DNA from: Methylobacter sp.
GTDB taxonomy: Bacteria > Pseudomonadota > Gammaproteobacteria > Methylococcales > Methylomonadaceae
Direction of reading: 5' to 3'
NCBI RefSeq assembly: GCF_030680395.1
Contig: NZ_JAUXVR010000026.1
Coordinates: forward strand, 62,001-126,000
Length of the DNA: 64,000 bases
Of this stretch, positions 43,193-53,378 are shown piece after piece. The translations under genes were made by a program, and so were the position numbers. How positions within the stretch are numbered: position 1 is the first letter of the stretch; every line of letters begins with the position of its first letter. The notes beneath the pieces were generated by a model. It was not told where the DNA came from, made no database searches, and was given only the letters and a program-made list of their open reading frames with translations.

Positions 43193-43681
43193 TCAAAATT
43201 TGAGGATTTTGGCGAACATCGCATCATAATCTTCTTTTGACAATACGCCGCTGACCCCGGTGCGTTGATGTGTTTTATCGAAGAAATAGGTTCTGGGTAG
43301 TTCGCCATACCATTTTGGATCGATTTCAAATTGTAGTTTCTGGGTGTTTTCATCGGCATAAGCCCAGTTTTCAATACCGGATAATTGATTTTTTTCCAGG
43401 ATTTGCTGGATTTGCTCGGTTGCAGATGGCTCATCTGCCGCCAGCATGATCATTTTAAGGTCAGGTTTGCTCTTATGAATGTTGCTTAACAGCTCCATGT
43501 CTTTCAGGCAGGAAGAGCAGTTTATCGACCAGACCACCAACATGAATGGCCGGTTGGCGTTGGCAGTTAATATTTGCTGATAACTTCCTGAGATAAATGC
43601 AGACGGATCGGCCTGTGCCGGAATATTAAAAGCGGTTAAAGAAATAAATACTGCGCTTAGAAAGACTTTTTTTAAGTTCAT
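43193..43681 (-). CDS. Periplasmic thioredoxin-like (TlpA-type) protein
   Basis: 162 residues with signal peptide (MNLKKVFLSAVFISLTAFNIPAQA) and a thioredoxin fold with CxxC: LVVWSINCSSCLKDMELLSNI, cis-Pro in GELPRTYFFDKTHQ. TlpA-like reductases reduce periplasmic thiols. It is followed downstream by the M48 gene (85-base gap) and preceded by the YeeE/YedE pair. Confidence 0.88.
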   Translation of the reverse strand: MNLKKVFLSAVFISLTAFNIPAQADPSAFISGSYQQILTANANRPFMLVVWSINCSSCLKDMELLSNIHKSKPDLKMIMLAADEPSATEQIQQILEKNQLSGIENWAYADENTQKLQFEIDPKWYGELPRTYFFDKTHQRTGVSGVLSKEDYDAMFAKILKF

Positions 43682-43780
43682 AATTTGATCCCGGGTGTCT
43701 GTTTGTGAAGGTTTTTTCGTGTATCCGCATTCGTCATACGAGCGATGCGCTTCGCAGTTTGTGATGTGGCTTGAGTAACA

Positions 43781-44197
43781 TCATTTCCTGCGCCGTTCAA
43801 TCAGGTTGTACAAAGTCATGCCGGACAGCATCGACGCAACAAATATCCATGCCTTGGGTTGACCGGCGGCAGCGCTTACAACAGCCGGTCCGGGGCAAAA
43901 ACCTGAAAGCCCCCAACCAACTCCAAAAATCAGACTGCCAATTAGCAAACCTTTATCCAGCTCGGTTGCAGAGGGTAACTGCATAGGTGCTCCAAGCAAA
44001 CTACGCTGACGTTTTTTAGCGATAGTAAAGGCTCCGGCACCAACCAAAATGGCACCTCCCATGACGAACGCGAGAGACGGGTCCCACGCACCGGCCAAAT
44101 CCAGAAAGCCAATGACCTTCGATGGATCGGTCATTCCGGAGATGATCAGACCCAGGCCAAATAATAATCCGACAACAAACGCATTAATATTTAACAT
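43781..44197 (-). CDS. YeeE/YedE-type (DUF6691) membrane protein, sulfur transport
   Basis: 138 residues with four membrane segments. Signature: GLLFGLGLIISGMTDPSKVIGFLDLAG, then GLLIGSLIFGVGWGLSGFCPGPAVVSAAAG with the conserved Cys, and MLSGMTLYNLIERR. Together with the preceding YeeE gene it makes a two-gene form of the TsuA-like thiosulfate/sulfide uptake family. Starts 3 bases after the first partner ends. Confidence 0.9.
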   Translation of the reverse strand: MLNINAFVVGLLFGLGLIISGMTDPSKVIGFLDLAGAWDPSLAFVMGGAILVGAGAFTIAKKRQRSLLGAPMQLPSATELDKGLLIGSLIFGVGWGLSGFCPGPAVVSAAAGQPKAWIFVASMLSGMTLYNLIERRRK

Positions 44198-44199
44198 AA

Positions 44200-44637
44200 T
44201 TATTGCCCCAATAAGTGGCGAGTCAGATAGACGGTAATAAAACCCGCTATCATGAAAGTTAGCGTTGCGACAATGGACCGTATTGATCCGCGAGAAATGC
44301 CGCAGACGCCATGGCCGCTGGTACAGCCTGACGCGTAGCTGGTGCCCAGACCCACCAGCAGACCGGCAATGATCAATTTCGCGGTTCCTGCATCGATAGT
44401 CACAGGGGGTAGATCGAAGGCACGTTGATAAACAAAAGGTGACGCTACCATGCCGAGCAGAAACATGATGCGCCAGATTTTATCTCCCTTGTCGGCCTGA
44501 ATCAGACCGGCCAAAATCCCGCTGATGCCGGCGACTCGACCATTCAATAACACAAACATTGCAGCGGCTATGCCGATCAATAAGCCTCCCGAGAGACTGA
44601 CAATATAGGTGCTGTGAGTAAAGTCAGATAGATTCAT
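44200..44637 (-). CDS. YeeE/YedE family membrane protein, sulfur transport
   Basis: 145 residues, four membrane segments. The family motif is [30 protein letters not shown], whose conserved cysteines pass thiosulfate along in TsuA. Upstream half of a split two-gene transporter with the following DUF6691 gene. Likely substrates are thiosulfate or sulfide; which one cannot be told. Confidence 0.9.
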   Translation of the reverse strand: MNLSDFTHSTYIVSLSGGLLIGIAAAMFVLLNGRVAGISGILAGLIQADKGDKIWRIMFLLGMVASPFVYQRAFDLPPVTIDAGTAKLIIAGLLVGLGTSYASGCTSGHGVCGISRGSIRSIVATLTFMIAGFITVYLTRHLLGQ

Positions 44638-44684
44638 ATTTGTTCTTCAAGATATGGACGCTATAGTTTAAAGCATTTATTGAA

Positions 44685-45110
44685 TCAAAAAGGCTTAACA
44701 ACCGCCAGGATTATGATACCGACCAGAAACAAAACCGGCACCTCATTCATCCAGCGATAAAAAACATGGCTACGTTGGTTGCGATCCTGTTTAAAATCAA
44801 GCAGCCACAGATAGCAAAAATAATGATAAACCAGCGTCAGCGCCAGCAGTGTGAGCTTTGCATGCAGCCAACCGGCATTAGCATAAATACTCCAGTCGTA
44901 AGCAACCAGCATCCAGATGCCGAATAGCATGGTTGCAATCATGCCCGGCGTCATAATCCCGAAAAACAGCTTGCGCTCCATCACCTTAAAGCGCTCATTG
45001 CTGGTCTCGTCATCGCTCATTGCGTGATAAACATACAGGCGCGGCAGGTAAAACAGACCGGCAAACCAGGTGACCATAAAAATCAGGTGTAACGCTTTTA
45101 ACCAGAGCAT
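44685..45110 (-). CDS. hemJ: HemJ-type protoporphyrinogen IX oxidase
   Basis: 141 residues, four membrane segments. HemJ (UPF0093) features: WLKALHLIFMVTWFAGLFYLPRLYVYHA (His and Arg conserved), MERKLFFGIMTPGM, AGWLHAKLTLLALTLVYHYFC, and FYRWMNEVPVLFLVGIIILAVVKPF. Oxidises protoporphyrinogen IX in heme synthesis in organisms without HemG or HemY. Lies 3 bases after a TlpA-like lipoprotein gene on the same strand. Confidence 0.93.
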   Translation of the reverse strand: MLWLKALHLIFMVTWFAGLFYLPRLYVYHAMSDDETSNERFKVMERKLFFGIMTPGMIATMLFGIWMLVAYDWSIYANAGWLHAKLTLLALTLVYHYFCYLWLLDFKQDRNQRSHVFYRWMNEVPVLFLVGIIILAVVKPF

Positions 45111-45113
45111 GGG

Positions 45114-45602
45114 CTAGCCTTTAAGTAGTGATTCGATATTTGTTTTCATTGTTGCCAGGTCAAAAAGGCCGATTTCTTTTTTAACAACTGAACCGTCCGG
45201 GGCAATCAAAAAGGTGCTGGGCGTAAACATGATGCCGCCGAAAGCCTCGGCGTGTTCCGAATTCAAATCCAGTGCCACATTGTAGGGCAGTTGTTTGGCC
45301 TTAGTCATATCGACGACGTGATTCGGTGGATCGTAATACATAGTCACGGCAATCATCTCCAAGCCTGAGCCATGATATTGAGTGTAGAGGTCGATTAAAT
45401 GCGGGATTTCTTCGATGCAAGACGGGCAGTCAGTCGCCCAGAAAGTGACGATAACCGGCTTGCCGCGCAAATCTTTTAGCGCGATTTTTTGGCCGGTGAT
45501 AGTGGTGAACGTCACATCCGGTGCCGAAGTGATGGTTTTGCTACAGCCTATTGAAATGAGCAATAACATTAATAAACCGAAATATCGGTATTTTGTTTTC
45601 AT
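45114..45602 (-). CDS. TlpA family thiol-disulfide reductase, lipoprotein
   Basis: 162 residues from ATG 45602 (an upstream frame start at 45638 is less likely). Lipobox near SIGCSK after a short hydrophobic stretch, then a redoxin domain: TFTTITGQKIALKDLRGKPVIVTFWATDCPSCIEEIPHLIDLY with CPSC, cis-Pro segment FTPSTFLIAPDG. Periplasmic thiol reductase. Beside hemJ; the pairing suggests roles in heme or cytochrome maturation, but this is inference only. Confidence 0.9.
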   Translation of the reverse strand: MKTKYRYFGLLMLLLISIGCSKTITSAPDVTFTTITGQKIALKDLRGKPVIVTFWATDCPSCIEEIPHLIDLYTQYHGSGLEMIAVTMYYDPPNHVVDMTKAKQLPYNVALDLNSEHAEAFGGIMFTPSTFLIAPDGSVVKKEIGLFDLATMKTNIESLLKG

Positions 45603-45910
45603 GGGGTTGATGGCGTGAATGTTAGAGAATGGCAACAAAATAACATACCCAATTTAAAAAACCATAACAACTCTGGTTTAGAGGCTTTAAGTGTATGGTT
45701 TAGGTTGAGCTTTATTAATTAGGAAAACGATTGTTCAGAGCTTCCATAGAGGGGCTTGCTTTTCGATTTCATCAAAGTGAGTTATTCAACATGCTCTTGG
45801 ATGAAGTTCAAGATAATACTTTTTATTTGTCTATCTAATTCATTGAATATAATTGGATAATGATGATAGATTAAAGATATATAAAATAGCCGTTACAGAA
45901 AAATATTACT
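45603..45910. other. AT-rich intergenic region before fic
   Basis: About 308 bases between divergent genes. AT-rich with TATA-like stretches (gatatataaaatag near 45875-45888), a likely promoter zone. No gene or repeat recognised. Confidence 0.4.
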
Positions 45911-47074
45911 ATGCCTGCATTTAATCACTATGATTTGACGATACTTAATCCCACATTTGATTCTCCGTTGGTCGACGTTTTGACGGAGTTAGAACACTTG
46001 CGCCGATTACACCTAAGCGGGACAACGCCTCCGCAGGTGTTTTTCCAGCTTAAATCTATATTCCATATGCTGGAAAGCTTGGGTTCAGCTCGTATAGAAG
46101 GTAATCACACTACCTTGGCTGATTATGTGGAAAGTAAACTGGAAGGTACTCAACGAGCATCCTCAGATCAAATGCGTGAAATGGAAAACATTGAAGTTGC
46201 TATGACTTACATTGAGGAAAGTATTAAACCCGGCGACGGACTGACAGAGCATTTTATCCGTGAATTGCATGCCATGGCAGTAAAAGAACTAGAAAGAGAA
46301 GGGGATGCTACGCCTGGGGCATATCGGCGGAAGTCTGTGCAGATTGCACAATCTGAACATTTGCCGCCTGAATTTGTCCAAGTCCCAGATTATATGCAGA
46401 ATTTGGTAGGGTTTATCAATGAAAATCACCCGCCAAAATATGACCTCATTAAGGTGGCTTTGGCACACCATCGTTTTGGCTGGATACATCCGTTTGGTAA
46501 TGGTAATGGCCGTGTAGTACGGTTGCTAACTTACGCTTTGTTGATTAAGTATGGCTTTAACGTTAAAACTGGAGGCAGGGTACTGAATCCAACGGCGGTG
46601 TTTTGCAATGATCGAGATCAGTATTACTCCATGCTGGCGCAAGCCGATAAGGGAACGCCAGAAGGTTTAGAGGCGTGGTGTGTTTATGTTTTGCAAGGCA
46701 TTTTGGATGAATTGCGTAAAGTCGATCGGCTGACTGATTTTGGCTATTTGAAGTCCAGAATTCTCGTGCCCGCACTTACTTATGCCAGAGAAAGAGAATT
46801 GATCACCCACATGGAAGAGAAGGTGCTGCTCATTGCTGCAAATAACGGTATAGTCAAGGCGGCCGACTTTACGGCAGTCATGCCCGGCATGACAACCGCC
46901 CAACGCACCTATCAAATCAAGAAGTTAGTAGAGGGGAATATGTTACAGCCGATCAAGGAAGGGGCACGCCAATATATTATCGGTTTTAGCAATAGCTTTT
47001 TGATGCGCGGCGTAATTCGTGCCTTATCAAACGAAAGCTTTATTTCTTCAGCATTGACTAATATTGATAGCTAG
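45911..47074 (+). CDS. Fic family protein with N-terminal inhibitory motif
   Basis: 387 residues. N-terminal inhibitory helix with SARIEGN (S/TxxxE-G/N), around residues 58-64, then the Fic core with [19 protein letters not shown] near residue 196, and a C-terminal winged-helix-like domain ([18 protein letters not shown]). Fic enzymes usually AMPylate target proteins. The acidic residue of canonical HPFx(D/E)GNGR, which holds Mg2+, is Asn here, so activity may be altered; the catalytic His is present. No toxin-antitoxin partner adjoins. Confidence 0.93.
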   Translation: MPAFNHYDLTILNPTFDSPLVDVLTELEHLRRLHLSGTTPPQVFFQLKSIFHMLESLGSARIEGNHTTLADYVESKLEGTQRASSDQMREMENIEVAMTYIEESIKPGDGLTEHFIRELHAMAVKELEREGDATPGAYRRKSVQIAQSEHLPPEFVQVPDYMQNLVGFINENHPPKYDLIKVALAHHRFGWIHPFGNGNGRVVRLLTYALLIKYGFNVKTGGRVLNPTAVFCNDRDQYYSMLAQADKGTPEGLEAWCVYVLQGILDELRKVDRLTDFGYLKSRILVPALTYARERELITHMEEKVLLIAANNGIVKAADFTAVMPGMTTAQRTYQIKKLVEGNMLQPIKEGARQYIIGFSNSFLMRGVIRALSNESFISSALTNIDS

Positions 47075-47179
47075 TAATGCGGTAAGACGCAATTGCGTAG
47101 CGTATTGCAGTGCAAAAGGCCGTTATTCGCTGAAGCATGAACAACAAAAAACAACAATATTACAGGAGAGAAAACCCTA

Positions 47180-47524
47180 ATGAATAACATAGCAACCACA
47201 GAAGCCGAAAAATCAGCAATAACCCTTACCACGGTTATTTACGCGCTCTACGCCGCGTCTTATTTTGTCGGTGTCACAGCCATCATTGCCATCGTGATGA
47301 ACTATGTCAAAAAGGATGATGTGGCCGGCACATTTATGGAGAGTCATTTTCGTTGGCAAATCAGGACGTTCTGGTTCGGGGTGCTGTGGGGTGTGCTGGG
47401 GACAATCACAATGGTGTTCATTGTCGGATGGTTTGTACTTGTTGCTAACGGCATCTGGATTATTTACCGCATAGTCAAAGGCTGGCTGCGGCTTAATGAC
47501 GGTAAGCCAATGTACACTGTTTAA
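47180..47524 (+). CDS. DUF4870-like small membrane protein
   Basis: 114 residues with three membrane segments: LTTVIYALYAASYFVGVTAIIAIVMNYV, HFRWQIRTFWFGVLWGVLGTITMVF, and IVGWFVLVANGIWIIYRIVKGWLRL. The SHFRWQIRTFW pattern and GW/YRI segment match DUF4870-type proteins in proteobacteria. GGAGAG before the ATG. Function unknown. Confidence 0.8.
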   Translation: MNNIATTEAEKSAITLTTVIYALYAASYFVGVTAIIAIVMNYVKKDDVAGTFMESHFRWQIRTFWFGVLWGVLGTITMVFIVGWFVLVANGIWIIYRIVKGWLRLNDGKPMYTV

Positions 47525-47540
47525 CGATACAACTAAAAAC

Positions 47541-47567
47541 ACACCAGCCGCATGAACGACTGGTGTT
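47541..47567. other. Hairpin after the DUF4870 gene
   Basis: Stem acaccag (47541-47547) and ctggtgt (47560-47566), no T run. May act as a 3' structure between convergent genes. Confidence 0.35.
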
Positions 47568-47609
47568 GCATGTAAGATAGAACAGTCACAACCGAAACGC
47601 GGACGCTAC

Positions 47610-47918
47610 TTATTTTTCTTTGTTTTTCGTGCCTTTTTGAACTTTTTTATCCTCGGTCTGCGCTTTTACCTTCGTTTCTAAAGTATCGCGATCTTCTTTA
47701 ATAGTTATACGACAAGCCTTTAAAGCCTCATGATCTTGGGCGGCTTGAACACAGCTCAGATCTTTTTGATCAATTTGGATTCTTTCCAGAATATTTGCAA
47801 TATGCTGATCTTTATCGGCCTGAAATGTCTCCGGATCAGAATCTGCAACCGCCATTGCCGGAATTAATAAAAAAGCGCTATAAATTACTGTTAATAAAAT
47901 ATATTTTCTAGGATACAC
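47610..47918 (-). CDS. Small secreted protein, unknown
   Basis: 102 residues. Signal peptide (MYPRKYILLTVIYSAFLLIPAMAVA), then a helical charged region ETFQADKDQHIANILERIQIDQKDLSCVQAAQDHEALKACR with two Cys about 15 residues apart, and a Lys-rich tail (KVQKGTKNKEK). The two Cys could form a disulfide in the periplasm. No named family. Confidence 0.7.
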   Translation of the reverse strand: MYPRKYILLTVIYSAFLLIPAMAVADSDPETFQADKDQHIANILERIQIDQKDLSCVQAAQDHEALKACRITIKEDRDTLETKVKAQTEDKKVQKGTKNKEK

Positions 47919-48238
47919 GGTTCCTCCTCAAGGCCTTGTCAATGAATAAATTTTTTAATTCCACACTCTAATTAAAAAGCTACGCTGCAAAAGTATACAT
48001 GTCAAATGATTAATTCTTTCGGACAAGATCGAATTTGCCTTGAGGCAATCGGCCGTTATCAATATATTTCTAGGCTCCCAATTTGGAGATTGGTGGGCAT
48101 ACCTGCGCAACCTGAAGTAATATTGTTTTTTGTAGAAAAACCGTGGTGCAGCTTAAAATACGAGCCAATCTGACTCGATGCGTAAAAAAATACGCCGTAA
48201 GCTGAATCTTAAACAATCAACACACGAAGAATATTAAG
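47919..48238. other. Intergenic region before the beta-glucosidase gene
   Basis: About 320 bases between divergent genes; nothing recognised apart from an AT-rich start. Confidence 0.4.
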
Positions 48239-50482
48239 TTGAAAACCTTACCTATTATTTTAATTATCATGCTATCTGTGATGGCTGGGCGTTCTGTGAG
48301 CGCACAAGAAACAAACAAAGCAATAGAAAATAAAGTCAAAAATCTGCTGTCTCAAATGACGCTTGAAGAAAAAGTAGGGCAGATGATGCAGGTTGATTTT
48401 ACGGTTATCGGCATTCCAAAAGAGCAAAACGCTGAGGATCAGATCGATCCGGTCAAGCTGGAGGATGCGGTAGTAAAGCATTATGTCGGTTCCATTCTTA
48501 ATGCGCCCTTTACGCCTGATAACAAGGCGCAGTCTATTGAAATCTGGCGCAAAATGATGCGCACCGTGCAGGATGCGGCGGCAAAGACGCGCTTGAAAAT
48601 CCCGGTTATTTACGGGATTGACGCGATTCATGGCGCGACTTACACGCAAAACTCGGTATTGTTTCCGCAAGCCATCAATATGGCGGCAACGTTTAATCCT
48701 GAACTGGCTCTCAAGGAAGGCGAAATCACAGCCAGGGAAGTCAAGGCTTCCGGCCAGCAATGGAATTTTTCCACGGTGATGGACATTGGCCGCCAACCGC
48801 TATGGCCGCGTTTGTGGGAAACTTTCGGCGAAGATGTGCATTTGGCGACGATGATGGGTACGTCCTATATTAAAGGTCATCAGGGCGATGATTTTTCCGC
48901 TGTCGATAAGGCGCCTACTTGTTTGAAACATTATGTCGGTTACAGTTATCCGCTTAACGGCAAGGATCGAACACCGGTCTGGATAGGCGAAAGAATGCTG
49001 CGCGAGTATTTTCTGCCGACTTTTGAAGCGGGCATAAAAGCCGGGTCGCCGACCGTGATGGTTAATTCGACCGAAGTTGACGGCATCCCCGGGCACGCCA
49101 ATTATCAATACCTGACCACGATTCTGCGCGGCGAACTGGGTTTTAAAGGTTTTACCGTGTCCGACTGGGCGGATATCGAGCGCCTTTACAGCCGCGACAA
49201 GATGGCAGCGTCACCCAAAGAAGCGGTAAAAATTGCGGTAATGGCCGGTATCGATATGAGCATGGTGCCGTTCGATTTTTCTTTTTACGATTTACTGATC
49301 GATTTGGTCAAATCGGGCGAAGTGCCGTTATCCCGAATCGATGAAGCGGTATCCCGGATATTGACGGTTAAATATCAGGCCGGATTATTCGAGCCTAAAC
49401 CGCTGCTGGAGGTGGAGGGCAACTTTGCCACGGAGGAAGCGATAGAAACTAATCGTCAAGCGGCGCGGGAATCTATTATTCTTGCAAAAAACGACCATAA
49501 CATCCTGCCGCTAAAAAAAGACGCCAATATTCTGGTGACCGGGCCTACCGCCAATTTGTTGAGCGTGCTCAATGGCGGCTGGACGATTACCTGGCAAGGT
49601 TTTGCCGAGGACTTATATCCTCAGGATAAACTGACGGTCCTGGAAGCCATACAGGAAAAATCTAGCGGTAAAGTGACTTATATCGGCGGCGATTTTTTTG
49701 CCGCACCAATCGATATTCAAAAGGTTGTCGATGAAGCTAAAAACCATGACGTTATCCTGCTCAGTCTGGGCGAGCATACTTATACCGAAACTCCGGGCAA
49801 TATCGAATCATTAAATCTCGATCAGGCTCAAATCGATCTTGCCAATGCCGCGATTGCAACCGGAAAACCGGTTATTTTGCTGACCCTGGGCGGCCGTCCG
49901 CGCATTATTACGTCGATTGCAGAACGGGTTTCGGGGGTCGTTTTGGGCTTCTTGCCGGGCATGGAAGGCGGCGAGGCGATTGCCGATATTTTGTACGGCG
50001 ACTATAACCCCAACGGCAAACTGCCCATCACCTATCCGAGAAACACCAACGGTATTACGCCGTATGATTACAAGCCTATCGAGTCGTTTGAGCAGAATAC
50101 TTATAACCCGCTTTATCCGTTTGGGCATGGCCTGAGTTATACCGCTTTTGAAACCAGCGGCTTGAAGGTGGAAAAAGATAAAATCAGCATCGGGGAAAAT
50201 ATCAATGTCACCGTTAATGTTAAAAATACCGGCGCATTAAAAGGCAAAGAAACGGCGTTGCTTTATATCAATGATGTGGCGGCTTCGGTTACCCGTCCAA
50301 ATAAACAACTTAAAGCGTTTAAAAAAGTCGAGCTGAATCCCGGTCAAACTGAAAGCGTAAGCTTTACCTTAACGCCGTTTGATTTGTCGTTTATTGGTGT
50401 TGATCTTAAGCGGATTGTGGAGCCGGGCGATTTTAAGGTGATGGTGGGTAATGAGACGGTTGGTTTTACTGTAATCAAATAA
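48239..50482 (+). CDS. bglX: Periplasmic beta-glucosidase (GH3)
   Basis: 747 residues, TTG start. Signal peptide (KTLPIILIIMLSVMAGRSVSA), GH3 N-terminal barrel (LLSQMTLEEKVGQMMQVD, IPVIYGIDAIHGATYTQNSVLFPQAINMAATFNP), nucleophile Asp in GFTVSDWADIERL near residue 310, then the alpha/beta GH3 C domain (GGRPRIITSIAERVSGVVLGFLPGMEGGEAIADILYGDYNPNGKLPITYPR) and a fibronectin-III-like end. Probably hydrolyses beta-glucosides in the periplasm. Followed, 100 bases on, by a sugar MFS permease. Confidence 0.93.
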   Translation: MKTLPIILIIMLSVMAGRSVSAQETNKAIENKVKNLLSQMTLEEKVGQMMQVDFTVIGIPKEQNAEDQIDPVKLEDAVVKHYVGSILNAPFTPDNKAQSIEIWRKMMRTVQDAAAKTRLKIPVIYGIDAIHGATYTQNSVLFPQAINMAATFNPELALKEGEITAREVKASGQQWNFSTVMDIGRQPLWPRLWETFGEDVHLATMMGTSYIKGHQGDDFSAVDKAPTCLKHYVGYSYPLNGKDRTPVWIGERMLREYFLPTFEAGIKAGSPTVMVNSTEVDGIPGHANYQYLTTILRGELGFKGFTVSDWADIERLYSRDKMAASPKEAVKIAVMAGIDMSMVPFDFSFYDLLIDLVKSGEVPLSRIDEAVSRILTVKYQAGLFEPKPLLEVEGNFATEEAIETNRQAARESIILAKNDHNILPLKKDANILVTGPTANLLSVLNGGWTITWQGFAEDLYPQDKLTVLEAIQEKSSGKVTYIGGDFFAAPIDIQKVVDEAKNHDVILLSLGEHTYTETPGNIESLNLDQAQIDLANAAIATGKPVILLTLGGRPRIITSIAERVSGVVLGFLPGMEGGEAIADILYGDYNPNGKLPITYPRNTNGITPYDYKPIESFEQNTYNPLYPFGHGLSYTAFETSGLKVEKDKISIGENINVTVNVKNTGALKGKETALLYINDVAASVTRPNKQLKAFKKVELNPGQTESVSFTLTPFDLSFIGVDLKRIVEPGDFKVMVGNETVGFTVIK

Positions 50483-50487
50483 TGGAC

Positions 50488-50522
50488 GCAGGATGGGTTT
50501 CACTGCGTTCTACCCATCCTGC
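50488..50522. repeat. REP-like palindrome after bglX
   Basis: Perfect 11-bp stem gcaggatgggt (50488-50498) and acccatcctgc (50512-50522), loop of 13. The GCAGG head on the minus strand is one base from GTAGG of the REPs near the RAYT remnant. It could also act as a terminator-like structure, without a T run. Confidence 0.55.
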
Positions 50523-50581
50523 AAACTGTATAAACCGCAAGCTGTTAACGCCCACAATAGAACTGACATTTCGATAAAATC

Positions 50582-51856
50582 ATGATCAATACAACCGACG
50601 CGACAGGTAGTTCCGATAAAAATCCTTACTTAGGCTCACTGACAATATTAACTTCGCTGTTTTTTATCTGGGGTTTTATAACCTGCCTGAACGATATTTT
50701 GATTCCTCATTTGAAATCGGTGTTCACTCTGAATTATGCGGAAGCAATGCTGATCCAGTTTTGTTTTTTTACCGCCTATTTTGTTGTTTCTATTCCCAGC
50801 GGGTATCTGGTTGAAAAAATCGATTACAAAGGTGGCATCATTGCCGGATTAGCCATTGCAGGCATCGGCTGTTTACTGTTTTATCCGGCCGCAGGTTTGC
50901 ACTCCTATCCACTGTTTCTGGCGGCATTTTTTGTGCTGGCTTCCGGCATTACCTTGTTGCAGGTCGCCGCAAATCCGTATGTCACGATTTTAGGCAATCC
51001 GGAAACCGCCTCCAGCCGGTTAACCCTGACTCAGGCGTTTAATTCGCTGGGCACGACTATCGCCCCTTATTTCGGCTCGTTGTTTATCCTTGCCTCCGCC
51101 GTTAAAACGACGGATGAAATCAGGTTGCTCAATGCCGACGAATTATCAGCATACCAAGCAGCACAAGCCGCCGCTGTGCAGAACCCTTATTTGTTGCTGG
51201 CTGCGGTTCTATTCGGTGTGGCGATTATTTTTACATTGATCAAATTACCCAAAATCGAGACTGCAAAGACGCAGGTTTCAGGCATTGAAGACGATGTTCA
51301 TGACAGCGCTTGGGGCTATAAGCATCTGGTACTGGGTGCAATCGGCATTTTTGTCTATGTCGGCGGTGAAGTGTCCATCGGCAGTTTTTTGATTAATTTT
51401 CTGGGCGAGCCTTCCATTGCAGGATTGGCGGAACAAGATGCCGGAAAGTATGTGTCGTTCTATTGGGGCGGCGCAATGATCGGGCGGTTTATCGGCGCGG
51501 CAGTCATGCAAAAAATTCAGCCTGCAAAGATGCTTGCCTTTAATGCGGTGACGGCGGCGCTATTGGTTTTAGTGAGCATGACCGGCAGCGGTCATATTGC
51601 GATGTGGGCTATTCTTGCGGTCGGGCTGTTTAACTCGATCATGTTCCCAACCATTTTTTCGCTCGCGGTTAGCGGTTTGGGCAAACACACGGGGCAGGGT
51701 TCGGGGATATTGTGCGCCGCCATCGTCGGTGGCGCTATTCTTCCCGTTGTGCAAGGACTATTTGCCGACCGGATCGGCATCCAGCAGGCATTTTTTATCC
51801 CGGTTCTTTGTTATTGCTATATCGCTTATTATGGATGGCAGGGTTATAGATTTTAA
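50582..51856 (+). CDS. Sugar MFS transporter (FucP/GluP-like)
   Basis: 424 residues, 12 membrane segments. Family signatures: [83 protein letters not shown], and [11 protein letters not shown]-like [17 protein letters not shown]. This FGHS group imports fucose, glucose, galactose or mannose by H+ symport. Together with bglX it forms a two-gene sugar uptake module. Confidence 0.9.
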   Translation: MINTTDATGSSDKNPYLGSLTILTSLFFIWGFITCLNDILIPHLKSVFTLNYAEAMLIQFCFFTAYFVVSIPSGYLVEKIDYKGGIIAGLAIAGIGCLLFYPAAGLHSYPLFLAAFFVLASGITLLQVAANPYVTILGNPETASSRLTLTQAFNSLGTTIAPYFGSLFILASAVKTTDEIRLLNADELSAYQAAQAAAVQNPYLLLAAVLFGVAIIFTLIKLPKIETAKTQVSGIEDDVHDSAWGYKHLVLGAIGIFVYVGGEVSIGSFLINFLGEPSIAGLAEQDAGKYVSFYWGGAMIGRFIGAAVMQKIQPAKMLAFNAVTAALLVLVSMTGSGHIAMWAILAVGLFNSIMFPTIFSLAVSGLGKHTGQGSGILCAAIVGGAILPVVQGLFADRIGIQQAFFIPVLCYCYIAYYGWQGYRF

Positions 51857-51900
51857 GTAATTGCTGCGCGGCTCCGCCATAGCCTGTTCTATCCATTGGA

Positions 51901-52962
51901 CTACTTGGATATTGAATAACTTTTTTCGGCAAACGGTATGACGATTGTGTTACTACCCTCCAGATCGCAACCGCTGCCGCTACCGGCATTATCGGCAGGA
52001 TCAGATCCCGGCCCACTGGATATACCCCAGAAGTTGTCGGTGGCGGTAATTGTGCTTCCTGACGCATTTTGAATGCCGCAATTGCTAAGACCATTGACAG
52101 GGACGCTGTTATTGCCGTAGATGTTGTTATTGCTGATGGTCCCGCCGGCTCCCTGTGTATCGATGCTAATTCCAAAGGATTTATTGCCAAGCGCGGTATT
52201 TTGTAGAAGTTTTATCTCTGTGCCCTGAATCCCAAAACCGGTGATGTTATTACTGGCCACGTTATCGCGTATCACGTGTTTGGTGCCGACTATGACGAAG
52301 CCTTGAGAGCCGTTACTGCTAGCCGTATTATTACGGACTTCGTTCTCACTCCCGAAGACGGCAATCCCGGCGGCAAGGTTTCCGCTCGCAAAGTTATCCT
52401 GGAGCAGATTGGCGCTGCCATTGATAACAAGTCCACCTTGTCCGTTGGCAAGGGCGGTGTTGCCGGCCACTGTTATATTCGATACGGTGGCGGTACTAAG
52501 CCCATTTGCTTTTGCGCCGACGATCAAAAAGCCGTGCTTCGGCTGACCGAATACGACGTCGTTAGCCGTGATGGATACTGCACTCAGGCTGGTGCCGTCT
52601 GCGTCCAGCACCGTCATAAAAGAGTCGTCGCTTGAGATAAGCGTGACAGGCTTGTCTACATTTATCATGCCGTAGCCTTGCGCGGGTTCTTCGCCGGGTT
52701 CTCCAAACGTACCGTTCTTGTTCAAATCGCCATAGCGTCCCGGCCCTACTTCGATTGTATTGCCTGTCTTGGCATGAGCGATAGCCTGGCTAACCGATCG
52801 GCAAGGGTTATCCCGGTCGCCACAGGTGTTGCTGTCCATGCCATTATTGGCAACATACAAGGTGTTTACGTTCTTATTCGGGATTAACCAGATGAAAAAC
52901 ACGCATGCGAGTACAAAGACGAGAATAGCTGTAATCGTTAAAGTTGCTGTGGGTCTGTTCAT
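51901..52962 (-). CDS. Secreted or anchored right-handed beta-helix protein
   Basis: 353 residues from ATG 52962 (GGAGG seven bases upstream; an ATG at 52968 is too close). N-terminal hydrophobic anchor (LTITAILVFVLACVFFIWLI), a DUF1565-like opening (LYVANNGMDSNTCGDRDNPCRSVSQAIAHAKTGNTIEVGPGRY), then about ten parallel beta-helix coils with an N-rich pattern such as GLVINGSANLLQDNFASGNLAAGIAVFGSENEVRNNTAS. Such folds occur in pectate-lyase-like and NosD proteins; the acidic active-site cluster for a lyase was not seen. Function unknown. Confidence 0.8.
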   Translation of the reverse strand: MNRPTATLTITAILVFVLACVFFIWLIPNKNVNTLYVANNGMDSNTCGDRDNPCRSVSQAIAHAKTGNTIEVGPGRYGDLNKNGTFGEPGEEPAQGYGMINVDKPVTLISSDDSFMTVLDADGTSLSAVSITANDVVFGQPKHGFLIVGAKANGLSTATVSNITVAGNTALANGQGGLVINGSANLLQDNFASGNLAAGIAVFGSENEVRNNTASSNGSQGFVIVGTKHVIRDNVASNNITGFGIQGTEIKLLQNTALGNKSFGISIDTQGAGGTISNNNIYGNNSVPVNGLSNCGIQNASGSTITATDNFWGISSGPGSDPADNAGSGSGCDLEGSNTIVIPFAEKSYSISK

Positions 52963-53378
52963 GATCATTTCCTCCGTCAAAAGAAGGGGGCGAACTCTGA
53001 GGTATCTTCACAACATATCCATATGGAATAATATTACCTTTGGATATTTTGGAGTCAATCAAAATCCAGTTGCTTTTAGAATAAGGGTTTTCGGAATAAT
53101 GCATCAAAGGAAAATCTTAAGTTGCTCATTAGCACGTACAAATTAACAGATAAACTTAAATCAATAACAAAAATTATATAAATGAGATTCCTTTGCTGAA
53201 GACAAATAGATTTGAGCTATGAGTACAAACTGAAAAGATTTTAGTGCCGGATTTTTGCGGGAGTAGTTATGCGTAGCCCGTAAATAGCACTTATGAGTTG
53301 AATTTAAGCTTTAAGTAATCCCCAGCGATCCAATCGCCGGATAGTAAGAGCGTATATCCGGCGACACGAAAATATAAA
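52963..53378. other. Gene-free region
   Basis: About 416 bases between the beta-helix gene start and the end of pyk on the same strand. AT-rich centre (53100-53200). No gene, repeat or terminator recognised. Confidence 0.4.
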
